A stretch of 64,000 nucleotides of DNA from NCBI RefSeq assembly GCF_009495355.1, contig NZ_VZAD01000034.1, positions 48,028 to 112,027 of the forward strand, in the 5' to 3' direction. Position 1 is the stretch's first letter, and every line of letters starts with the position of its first letter. A program made the translations under genes and the position numbers. Source of the stretch: Segatella copri (GTDB lineage: Bacteria; Bacteroidota; Bacteroidia; Bacteroidales; Bacteroidaceae). Of the stretch, positions 44,580-52,152 are shown piece after piece. The notes under the pieces were generated by a model, which did no database searches, had not been told where the DNA came from, and was given only the letters and a program-made list of their open reading frames with translations.

Positions 44580-44638
44580 AACTCGTAGTTTCTGCATTTA
44601 TAAGTCTTAGCTTATGGAGGAAAGAAACTACGAGTTTT
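44580..44638 (-). terminator. Long-loop terminator after the 44,676 barrel gene
   Basis: AACTCGTAGTTTCT and AGAAACTACGAGTT form a 14-bp stem across a 29-base loop, 37 bp after the minus-strand stop, with a T-rich exit on the minus strand. Confidence 0.7.
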
Positions 44639-44675
44639 CTATGATGTGGAACCTTCATGAGAAGGCTTTGCCTAC

Positions 44676-45197
44676 TTAGAGGTTGAACTTGTAACCTATA
44701 GTCAGCTGCAGAACATTTGTGTAGCCGTCACCATGCTTTGGCACCTTGGTAACACCGATGTTGTAGCGAGCATCTACTACGAATCTGTCAAACTCGTAAG
44801 ACATTCCTACAGGCACAGCGAGGTCGAAAGTGTTTACGTCTTTCATGTCGTCCTTGCTGACCATGAATGCGGGCTGAAGACCTGCCTTGAGGGCAAAGTT
44901 CTTGGCCACATAATAGTTGAGTGTTACAGGAATGTTCAGATAGCCCGGGTTCCACGAGTAGTCGTCGTGTTTGCCACCCTGGAAAGAATAGAGAAGTCCA
45001 CCGGCCAGACCCATCTTGCTTGTAAACTGATGCTGGATCTCAGCACCGAATACGAAGCCGGCCTTCCAGTCTAAGTCACCTACGGTAGATACATTCAAAC
45101 CGATTTTAGGCTGAATAGTAGTCGAACCTGTTCTGCTCTGTGCGAAAGCACCAATTGATGATAATGCCACAAGGGCGATGAAAAGTAATTTTTTCAT
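44676..45197 (-). CDS. Small outer-membrane beta-barrel protein
   Basis: A 173-residue protein with a signal peptide (MKKLLFIALVALSSIGAFAQ) and a barrel of alternating strands, ending in the terminal aromatic-type LQLTIGYKFNL. Segments such as YLNIPVTLNYYVAKNFALKAGLQPAFMV and MSYEFDRFVVDARYNIGVTKV align by eye with the 239-residue protein at 20,813, making the two paralogs of one family. Ligand and function unknown. It is a single-gene unit with its own promoter and terminator. Confidence 0.86.
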   Translation of the reverse strand: MKKLLFIALVALSSIGAFAQSRTGSTTIQPKIGLNVSTVGDLDWKAGFVFGAEIQHQFTSKMGLAGGLLYSFQGGKHDDYSWNPGYLNIPVTLNYYVAKNFALKAGLQPAFMVSKDDMKDVNTFDLAVPVGMSYEFDRFVVDARYNIGVTKVPKHGDGYTNVLQLTIGYKFNL

Positions 45198-45272
45198 AAT
45201 CTCTAATTTTAAGTTGTTATTACTGGATAGTTAATTCTCTCTGATCAGGGGAGTTTCCGAAAAAACTGCCTA

Positions 45273-45280
45273 CAAATATA
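45273..45280 (-). promoter_or_regulatory. -7 box for the 44,676 barrel gene
   Basis: TATATTTG on the minus strand fits TAnnTTTG; the leader is about 70 bases. No TTTG is evident at -33. Confidence 0.6.
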
Positions 45281-45375
45281 GTAAAAATATGGATATGCGA
45301 TTTCTTTTTTCTTTATTTTAAGGCATTTTACATGTTTTTTATGAGATAATAACAGTTTTTTGTTGCAGTTTGCAT

Positions 45376-45522
45376 ATAAGTTTTGCAAGTTCAGAAGTTA
45401 TAGAAGTTATCACTCCCTTCGGTTGTTAGAAGTTATAGCCAACAGTTTTTTGTGTTGAATATTTTGCTGTAAAGGCATACGGCTTTAACTTCTCTAACTT
45501 CAGAACATGCGAAAGTTGAGTA
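45376..45522. repeat. Dispersed intergenic repeat, copy A
   Basis: Contains, in order, TTTTGCAAGTTCAG, AAGTTATCACTCCCTTCGG, AAGTTATAGCC, GTTGAATATTTTGC, GGCTTTAACTTCTCTAACTT and the end motif ACATGCGAAAGTTGAG. The same order of motifs occurs at 51,974-52,149, and the GTTGAATA-to-AACTTCTC part recurs inverted at 48,161-48,231. Confidence 0.7.
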
Positions 45523-46162
45523 AAGTCATTTTATTTTCCCAACTGGGGAATTATTTTTTTCCAGTTAGGGAAGTGATTTCTACACCTTTTTGAGTCGCAA
45601 TGCATCGTTATGACATCTCAAATAGGCAAGAGTTCGATGGGAGATTGCCCTTCTTGCCGCATAATTCCTTCCAAATGAGGTTAGGATACATGAATTTGGC
45701 TCCACTTACGTGCACTCCGAGAACAAGGAAATTCATCGGAACGATAGGTTCGTGCATGGATTTTGATGCCTGTGAGAGTATAAATGGTTGATTATTAGCC
45801 TTTTAGAGAAGAAGCTAAGTTGCCTGCTGTTTCAGTTTCAGTTGTTTCAATTAATTTTTTGAGGGTTGAGATTTTTTCATTTTGTCAATTTTTTATTATA
45901 TATTATTATTATATATATATTATAACTATATATATATTAAATAGTTATATAATAATATAGTAAAGAAAAAAGAACAAAAACGGAAGTTGGAACCCCTCTT
46001 AAAAATAACTGAGACTACTGAGACTGAGACGCTTTTCAGCCCTTAGTCAGCTTTCCTCTCCCAGGCTGTTGGTCTCTTTTCAGCTGCCATTCCACGAGCA
46101 CTTGTCGGGCGAGGATGGCATCTAAATTCCTTACGTCGATAACAGGAATCTTGATACTGCGT
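45521..46162. other. Intergenic region with AT-rich tract, no clear gene
   Basis: Bases 45893-45960 are almost pure A and T with overlapping TATATA and TTATAT palindromes, a flexible region easily melted. The stretch 45600-45790 has fairly balanced composition and a 49-codon minus-strand frame (45757 to 45608, MHEPIVPMNFLVLGVHV onward) that might be a remnant, but nothing confirms it. The last 130 bp may once have belonged to the esterase gene (see findings). Confidence 0.4.
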
Positions 46163-48142
46163 TTAGTCCTGGATAACGACCCTTCCCTTTGCCAACGAAA
46201 GAAGATCGGGAATGTCGTAACAGCGCAAGACACCAGGAATGACGTTCGACATCATGTCGTGCTGCACGGGGTGCTGAATGTAATTGCGCCAGGTCTTCAA
46301 TGTGCGGGTGAGTGTGGCGCCAGCCAATCGCTCATCGAGCACAGCAGCGTGCATCACTACGACTGCGTTCATTCCGTCAGCCTTGACTATAATCTGGCGG
46401 TCCTTCAACTTTTCGTCTGCCGAGCAGAAGTTGAGAATGGTGCGCAAATCCTGCACACGCTGACCTATGAGCGGTTTGCCTGCATGCAGGGCTGTTACTG
46501 CAGAACGATACTGAGTATTCCAATACTTGGAAAGGTTGTACTCGAAAATGTCGCTCGTCTCACCAAAACCTCGCAAGTCGGCGTAGACATGAATCGTGCC
46601 GTCGGAGAATGCATCACGACGATCGGTCTCTATCAGCAGACTTGCCTTTCCTGCATCAGCAAGATGGATGCAAACCTTCGACTGCTGATTGGCAACCGAC
46701 GGAATCCTGACGATGACAGGAACAGGATACTGACCTTCGCAATCGAGCTGATAACGATATTCCTCCACGTCGCGCTGCGATTCGTGGCGAGTCTCAATAG
46801 CATTCCAGTGGTCGTTCAGTCCGGAAAGTCCCAACAGCTTCAGAATGCCAGCCTTCACCTTGTCGGCCGACTGCGAACAGAAAGCCTGGCGCTGGGCCGA
46901 CAGCCTGTCCATCTGTGCCTCACACTCCTGCATGGAGCTGAGCGCATCCTTGTATTCCAAGTTTACCTGTCCAGCCTTGGTGCAACGCATGTCGTCACTA
47001 CGCCAGTAAGTATAAGGTTTCACCTCGCCCTGAGCATCGCCCAAGAGAGCCTTGCGGAAGAAGCTTACCATCTTGTCCTGGCTGGGCTTGGGAATGGCGT
47101 GTCCGTCGTCGTAATAAAACTGTTCGGCAGCGTCGGGCGCTCCCAGCAGACTGTAGCAACGATTCACTTCCTCATAGCCACGCAAGGCTCCCCAATGGTC
47201 AACGAAGTCGAAACGACCATCAAGAATCAGGAAAGGCTTTGGCGCATTCATCATCGCCATGTCGGCTATCTCGATGTGCTCGCGTCCTTCGCCTGGAATC
47301 CACTGACATCCGTCGCTTGGGCCTTGAGTCTCCAGGGTTCTTTCGCGCGACGAGAAGAACAATCCCACACAACTTGCCTTCACCCTGTCGTCGAGAGCAG
47401 CCAGATAAGACGACTGCGTGCCGCCTCCCGAGAAGCCATAACAACCAATCTTGTCGCCATCAATGTCCTTACGACTGAGCAGATAGTCGATGGCGCGGCT
47501 GTTGTCGAAAAACTCCTGTGCGGCAAGGCTGCTGCCAAGGAGGATGAAGCCCGGAGCAATGAGTGTATGCTCGGTAGTTACGCCACGGGTAAGATTCTTG
47601 CCCTGTGCATCGATGGTTTGCTGGCGCTCACCCTGTGAGAAGGGGTCGACCACCATGGAAGCAATACCATTGACAGCCAACTGCTCAGCACTTCCCGAGC
47701 CCGTGCCCTTTCCGTCGAGTCCATGTCCGCACATCTCGATACAGGCAGGAATCTTGCCCTGCACCTTCTCGGGCAGATAAAGATGGGCTGTGACGTAACG
47801 GCCTGGCGTACTCTGAAAGACAATCTTCTCGACTATAAAGCCGTTGCCCTTCAACGAGCCCACTACCTTGGCATTGAGTTTGCCACGCTGTGGCATTTCG
47901 CCAGCCAACTGACTAAAACGACTACGCAACTGGCTCACGTATTGCTGCATGGCTTCCTTCGACTGGCAAGCCTTTTCGAAAGCCTGCTGGCGCTCATAGT
48001 TCTGAGCGTGTACTGGCAGCATCTCGTAGTTGTAGAGCGAGGTGGCTGTCTTGAACTTCAGAGCCTTGTAAGAGCCCTGAGCCATTGCCACCGTACCTGC
48101 AAGCACGGCGGCAACCGATAAGAAGAATCTGTTTCTATACAT
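46163..48142 (-). CDS. Two-domain alpha/beta hydrolase, acetylxylan-esterase-like
   Basis: A 659-residue secreted protein (signal MYRNRFFLSVAAVLAGTVAMAQ). The first hydrolase domain has the nucleophile elbow CYGFSGGGTQSS, the acid in LDGRFDFVDHW and the catalytic His in YYDDGHAIPKP, with an oxyanion-type CGHGLDGKG; this fits esterases related to acetylxylan esterase. The second domain (about 430-659) keeps the fold but has no Ser elbow (KADGMNAVVVMHAA), so it is probably structural. It ends the GH105-GH31 operon and may deacetylate the glycan. The C-terminus may be shortened by a frameshift. Confidence 0.8.
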   Translation of the reverse strand: MYRNRFFLSVAAVLAGTVAMAQGSYKALKFKTATSLYNYEMLPVHAQNYERQQAFEKACQSKEAMQQYVSQLRSRFSQLAGEMPQRGKLNAKVVGSLKGNGFIVEKIVFQSTPGRYVTAHLYLPEKVQGKIPACIEMCGHGLDGKGTGSGSAEQLAVNGIASMVVDPFSQGERQQTIDAQGKNLTRGVTTEHTLIAPGFILLGSSLAAQEFFDNSRAIDYLLSRKDIDGDKIGCYGFSGGGTQSSYLAALDDRVKASCVGLFFSSRERTLETQGPSDGCQWIPGEGREHIEIADMAMMNAPKPFLILDGRFDFVDHWGALRGYEEVNRCYSLLGAPDAAEQFYYDDGHAIPKPSQDKMVSFFRKALLGDAQGEVKPYTYWRSDDMRCTKAGQVNLEYKDALSSMQECEAQMDRLSAQRQAFCSQSADKVKAGILKLLGLSGLNDHWNAIETRHESQRDVEEYRYQLDCEGQYPVPVIVRIPSVANQQSKVCIHLADAGKASLLIETDRRDAFSDGTIHVYADLRGFGETSDIFEYNLSKYWNTQYRSAVTALHAGKPLIGQRVQDLRTILNFCSADEKLKDRQIIVKADGMNAVVVMHAAVLDERLAGATLTRTLKTWRNYIQHPVQHDMMSNVIPGVLRCYDIPDLLSLAKGRVVIQD

Positions 48143-48160
48143 AGTAATATCTTTATAAAT

Positions 48161-48231
48161 GCAAATGAAGAAGTTAGAGTAGTTGGAGAAGTTAAAGCCA
48201 TATGCTTCATGGCAAAGTATTCAACCCCAAA
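48161..48231 (-). repeat. Dispersed intergenic repeat, copy B (inverted, partial)
   Basis: On the minus strand GTTGAATACTTTGCC, GCATATGGCTTTAACTTCTCC and AACTACTCTAACTTC match copy A (45454-45497) in order. It fills the gap between the GH31 stop and the esterase start, so it is transcribed within the operon. Confidence 0.65.
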
Positions 48232-48241
48232 AGTCTTGATT

Positions 48242-50578
48242 TTACATCTTGACAACCACTTCCATATCGCCCTCGCCTGCATCGAAGGTAAGTAAGCGCA
48301 ACTTCTCGTCGTACTTCCATCCATCGACAAACTTGCCGGCTACAGTAACGAGTTTAGGCTTCTTGTCAAGGTAAACACTTACGCTGTAGTAGTGAGAAAC
48401 AGGCTTGTAGTCGCCCTTAGGAGTCGTGATGTTGAGTATCCACTCGTTCTGTGCCAGTCGGCTCTCCATCTTGGTGACGGCATAAACTCCCTTCTGATAA
48501 TCGAGCGATTTGCCGTCGTCCTCGTACATTTCATACACCGAATGCTCGGAAGGATAGATGAGCAGCGAGATGTTGGTGTTGGGGCGCTCGTCCACGTACT
48601 GCATGGCTTCCTGACGGGGAATGATGGCTCCACGGCGCAGGAAGATAGGCATGATCTCAATAGGTGTGAGGAACGACTTGTACTGGCGTCCGCTGATGCG
48701 CTCACCTGTCCAGAAGTCGAGCCAGTCGCCACCGGGGAAGTAAACAGGACGCGAGAGTGCATTCTTCACCGTTACAGGACACACCATCATGTCGCGGCCA
48801 AACATATACTGGTCTGAAATCTGATAGGTATTGACATCCTGCAGATGATCGTAGAACAAAGGTGTCATCAGCGGACGGCTGGTCTTGTACATATCCCAGG
48901 CGCTGGTGTAGATGTAAGGCAGGAGCGCATAACGCAGCGAGTCGTACTGGATGAATATTTTCTGTGCTTCCTCGCCATAAGTCCATGGCGCATGATAACG
49001 AGGATGATCCATACCGAAGAGGATGGACACAGGCGAGAACATTCCCATCTGCACCCAGCGCAGATAGAGGTCGGTGTCGTAGGCTGAATACTGCTCGAAT
49101 CCACCCATACAGTGGCTCCAATAGCCGACACCAGAGAGTCCTATATTAATACCGCCGCGGATGATAGGTTCAAACCACTGCCACTCCGAGCCCCAGTCGC
49201 CAGCCCAGATGAAAGGATAGCGCTGAATACCTGCATAGCCCTCGCGTGTGTGGTCGAAGCCACGCTGTCCGTTGAGCTTGGCAAAGTTCTCATAAGGTGC
49301 CTTGGCATAGGCTATAGGGAAGAGGTTGTGGGCAGCCTTCTGCTCGATGTTTGGATTGTTGTAGTTCAGAGCGCTTCCCACATCAGTCTTGAAGAACTTG
49401 GCTCCCAGGTCGGTCACTTTCTTGGCTGCATTCTTCCACCACCAGTCCACAGCCTTGTCGTCGAAGAAGTTGATGATGGCGTTGGTTCCACCATCCTGAA
49501 TGGTGAGTCCCTTCTTCTGTGCTGTGGTGAGCAGATTGTTGCGCTTGCCGTTGTCGACCAGCGAACGAATGTGCAGACCAAACATTGCCACATGATTCTT
49601 ATAGGCATGGTCGATCATGCCCTTTGGGTCTTTAAACTGATCCTGGAACTCGAAGGTACAGCCTCCGTTGCCCAACTTGGCAAAGAGGCGCCAGGTAGAG
49701 TCGAGCCACATCATGTCGAACGGAATCTTTTCCTGACGCAGGCGGTCGATGAGATTGACCACATACGTATCGTTGGCCTTACTCTCATGATGCCATGTTC
49801 CACCGCTGTACGAGCCGATGTGCAGACCATAGGCTGCACGTGGCATAAGAGGCGCCACGCCCGTGAGCTGCTGATAGCTGTGAATCAGAGTTTCCAACTG
49901 TTCGCCATAGATGAAATAATAGTCATTGTCGCCACCAGGTGCCGAGAAACTGTACTTGTCATTGTTGGTCCATCCCATGTCCCAGTCGTTGGGCACAGCA
50001 GTATGGAAGAACACGGCGTAGCCCTTGTTGCTGAGCATCAAAGGCACAGGACAGTAGTTGGCTCTCAGAATGTCCTTGCCGCCTACCGCAGGCTTTGAGC
50101 CCCGTCCCAGTTCCACATTGAGGTGAACACGCTGTCCACGCTGGTCGATGCGGTCCATGCGCTCACCGAAACCGAAGAAGTGCTCGTCGGGATTCATCTT
50201 CACCTCATTATATATGCTGTCCTTGCAGCCCGATGTCAACTCCTCGTAGAGCACCTTACCCGAAGCATCAGCCACCTGTATGCGCCAAGGAGCTTCCTGA
50301 ATGCTTACCTGCAGCTTACTGGTCTTTATCTGTTTGCCGTCCACGCTGAAATCCACCTGTGGGAAGTTGTAGTTGACCACCATCCACTTCTCATTATCAG
50401 GCATCTGCTGTGCAGGCACCTTGGTTACACGAAACATGCTTTCCGAACACATCTCGATGCGCATGTTGCCTTGTGACGATGTGTAGAGCACGCTGTTTCC
50501 TTTCACTTGCTGTGCATGAGCCGCTGTGGCAAAGGCGCACAGCGACAGGAATGTGAGTTTTAGCTTTAAGTTTTTCAT
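48242..50578 (-). CDS. Glycoside hydrolase family 31 (alpha-glucosidase/alpha-xylosidase type)
   Basis: A 778-residue secreted enzyme (signal MKNLKLKLTFLSLCAFATAAHAQ). The order is an N-terminal beta-sandwich, a GH31 barrel and C-terminal sandwich domains. The nucleophile region is GAKFFKTDVGSALN and the acid/base Asp lies in FIWAGDWGSEWQWF; MMWLDSTWRLF and MPRAAYGLHIGSYSG are other family signatures. GH31 members release alpha-linked glucose, xylose or galactose; which one cannot be read here. It starts 2 bp after the GH105 stop, so they are one transcript. Confidence 0.92.
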   Translation of the reverse strand: MKNLKLKLTFLSLCAFATAAHAQQVKGNSVLYTSSQGNMRIEMCSESMFRVTKVPAQQMPDNEKWMVVNYNFPQVDFSVDGKQIKTSKLQVSIQEAPWRIQVADASGKVLYEELTSGCKDSIYNEVKMNPDEHFFGFGERMDRIDQRGQRVHLNVELGRGSKPAVGGKDILRANYCPVPLMLSNKGYAVFFHTAVPNDWDMGWTNNDKYSFSAPGGDNDYYFIYGEQLETLIHSYQQLTGVAPLMPRAAYGLHIGSYSGGTWHHESKANDTYVVNLIDRLRQEKIPFDMMWLDSTWRLFAKLGNGGCTFEFQDQFKDPKGMIDHAYKNHVAMFGLHIRSLVDNGKRNNLLTTAQKKGLTIQDGGTNAIINFFDDKAVDWWWKNAAKKVTDLGAKFFKTDVGSALNYNNPNIEQKAAHNLFPIAYAKAPYENFAKLNGQRGFDHTREGYAGIQRYPFIWAGDWGSEWQWFEPIIRGGINIGLSGVGYWSHCMGGFEQYSAYDTDLYLRWVQMGMFSPVSILFGMDHPRYHAPWTYGEEAQKIFIQYDSLRYALLPYIYTSAWDMYKTSRPLMTPLFYDHLQDVNTYQISDQYMFGRDMMVCPVTVKNALSRPVYFPGGDWLDFWTGERISGRQYKSFLTPIEIMPIFLRRGAIIPRQEAMQYVDERPNTNISLLIYPSEHSVYEMYEDDGKSLDYQKGVYAVTKMESRLAQNEWILNITTPKGDYKPVSHYYSVSVYLDKKPKLVTVAGKFVDGWKYDEKLRLLTFDAGEGDMEVVVKM

Positions 50579-50580
50579 AT

Positions 50581-51783
50581 CTATTCTGTTGTTTTTGTTG
50601 TTACGTTATTGATTTCTATTCCTGCCTGCACCACGGCTCCCAGTCCGTGGGCATCGTTGAGCGGAGCCGGTCGGTTGTAATAGAAAGGCAAGTCGCGGCT
50701 GATGCCTGTTCCCATGCACACATTCTTCACCTGTCCTTCAGGGGTTATCTGACTGCAGACAGCCTTCCATCCCTGCAGCGCCACAGAGGCGAACGAGCTG
50801 TCGAGCCAGCCCTTGTTCACACCATGCGCAATGGCTGCGACAAACATGGCTGTGCAGGAAGTTTCGGGATAAGAGTCAGGCTTGTCGAGCAACTGGTGCC
50901 ACATGCCCTGTGCGTCCTGATAGGCGATGATGTTTTCCACTCTTTTTCGGAACAGCTGCAGCAATCTGTCTCGCAGAGGATGCTCTTCGGGCAATCTGTC
51001 GAGCACGAGAGCCTGTGCCAGAAACGCCCATCCGTTGGCTCTTCCCCAGTGGGCGGTGCCGTGGGCATGAGTCGTATCGTAATAGAAACAATGCCAATAG
51101 AGGCGCTTGTCTTTGTCGAAGAGCAGACTGTCGAAGAGCAATACCTGTTCTGCCGCTCTCTGCAACAAGTCGGACGATGCACCCTTGCGACTTCCCTGAT
51201 GAGCCAGGAAAGAAGTACACATATACAGGTCGTCGAGCCAGAGAGTTCGCTCTCCCACCCTTCCCCGGCAGTAAATGCCTGTTTCGGGAATACGCTCCTG
51301 CTGAGTAAGAATGTAATGGCTTATCTTGTCGAGATAATTCTCGTAACGTTGGTCTTTGTATCGTCGTGCCAGTTCGGAGAGGGCAGCGCCCATAGCTCCG
51401 CAGTCGTCAAGGCTTGACATGGAGAAGAATCTGCGCCACGCATTGTCGCGCACGCCCGATCCGTATTCTTTCCTGAGTTGTCGCTGTATTTTTGGTTCGA
51501 AATAAAAGTCAAAGTTCTCTTTGACAAACTGCTCATACTTCTTTTCACCTGCCGCATCGGCAAGATTGAGCATTGCCACTCCGAGCACACCATTCACGTA
51601 TCTCCATTCCTGATAATAGCTGTCGATGTGAGTGTGTCCGTCCTGTGCCTTTGACACGTTGTGGTTGTGATGGCTCAGCAGATAATCAGCCACCCGCTTC
51701 GAGACATCGAGCGGAGCATCCTGCGCCATAACCCCTGCTGCAAAGGCAAGACTGCAAATAAGAGTAAAGACTGCTTTCTTCAT
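50581..51783 (-). CDS. GH105 unsaturated uronyl hydrolase (YteR/YesR-like)
   Basis: A 400-residue enzyme with a signal peptide (MKKAVFTLICSLAFAAGVMAQ) and an (alpha/alpha)6 barrel. Motifs are MSSLDDCGAMGAALSEL with the catalytic Asp, GRVGERTLWLDDLYMCTSFLA, and THAHGTAHWGRANGWAFLAQAL. GH105 removes the terminal 4,5-unsaturated uronic acid left by polysaccharide lyases on rhamnogalacturonan and some other glycans. The released sugar rearranges to the substrate of KduI. It heads the GH105-GH31-esterase set behind its own weak promoter. Confidence 0.92.
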   Translation of the reverse strand: MKKAVFTLICSLAFAAGVMAQDAPLDVSKRVADYLLSHHNHNVSKAQDGHTHIDSYYQEWRYVNGVLGVAMLNLADAAGEKKYEQFVKENFDFYFEPKIQRQLRKEYGSGVRDNAWRRFFSMSSLDDCGAMGAALSELARRYKDQRYENYLDKISHYILTQQERIPETGIYCRGRVGERTLWLDDLYMCTSFLAHQGSRKGASSDLLQRAAEQVLLFDSLLFDKDKRLYWHCFYYDTTHAHGTAHWGRANGWAFLAQALVLDRLPEEHPLRDRLLQLFRKRVENIIAYQDAQGMWHQLLDKPDSYPETSCTAMFVAAIAHGVNKGWLDSSFASVALQGWKAVCSQITPEGQVKNVCMGTGISRDLPFYYNRPAPLNDAHGLGAVVQAGIEINNVTTKTTE

Positions 51784-51867
51784 GAGGCATCCCGGTTTTT
51801 AAGTGGTTTGAAAAATGTTGGGAATATTGCTGTTGGAACAAAATTGTTGTCCCTGGAACAATTCCTG

Positions 51868-51875
51868 CGAAAGTA
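51868..51875 (-). promoter_or_regulatory. Possible -7 box for the GH105 operon
   Basis: TACTTTCG on the minus strand is one base off TAnnTTTG. It begins 10 bp after the susCD terminator's T run, with an 85-bp leader before GH105. Confidence 0.45.
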
Positions 51876-51884
51876 GATTTTAAG

Positions 51885-51920
51885 AAAAAAGCCTCTCCAC
51901 TTCTCACGAGGCAGAGAGGC
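51885..51920 (-). terminator. Terminator of the susC-susD unit
   Basis: On the minus strand GCCTCTC and GAGAGGC pair around a 16-base loop that contains a second GCCTCGTGAG turn, followed by TTTTTT. It separates susCD from the enzyme genes. Confidence 0.85.
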
Positions 51921-51973
51921 CTGCATGTTGTTTTAATATATAACTAAAAACCTACCGTTAATTCATTATTTGA

Positions 51974-52149
51974 ATTCAAGTTTCGCAAGCGAGGAAATTG
52001 ATAGAAGCTAAAGCTGTTATCACTCCCGTCGGTCGTTCGGAAAGTTAAGAAATAATAGTCTTATAGTTTAAACTTAGGACATTTGTCCCTTAACTTCCCT
52101 CTAACTTCACTAACTTCCCTTTAACTTCCCCACATGCAAAAGTTCAGTT
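51974..52149. repeat. Dispersed intergenic repeat, copy C
   Basis: Contains CAAGTTTCGCAAG, GTTATCACTCCCGTCGG, several TAACTTCCCT units and the end motif ACATGCAAAAGTTCAGTTA, in the same order as copy A. Its right end touches the susD stop codon. With the terminator it accounts for most of the 369-bp gap between susD and GH105. Confidence 0.7.
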
Positions 52150-52152
52150 ATT

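Noticed and set aside
45600..45791. 63-codon plus-strand frame
   Set aside because: No signal, domain or promoter; composition alone does not support it.
46115..47638. 507-codon plus-strand frame opposite the esterase
   Set aside because: The minus strand carries the catalytic triad of a hydrolase; this frame is its shadow.
49112..50098. 328-codon plus-strand frame opposite GH31
   Set aside because: Shadow of the GH31 barrel, which has its catalytic motifs on the minus strand.
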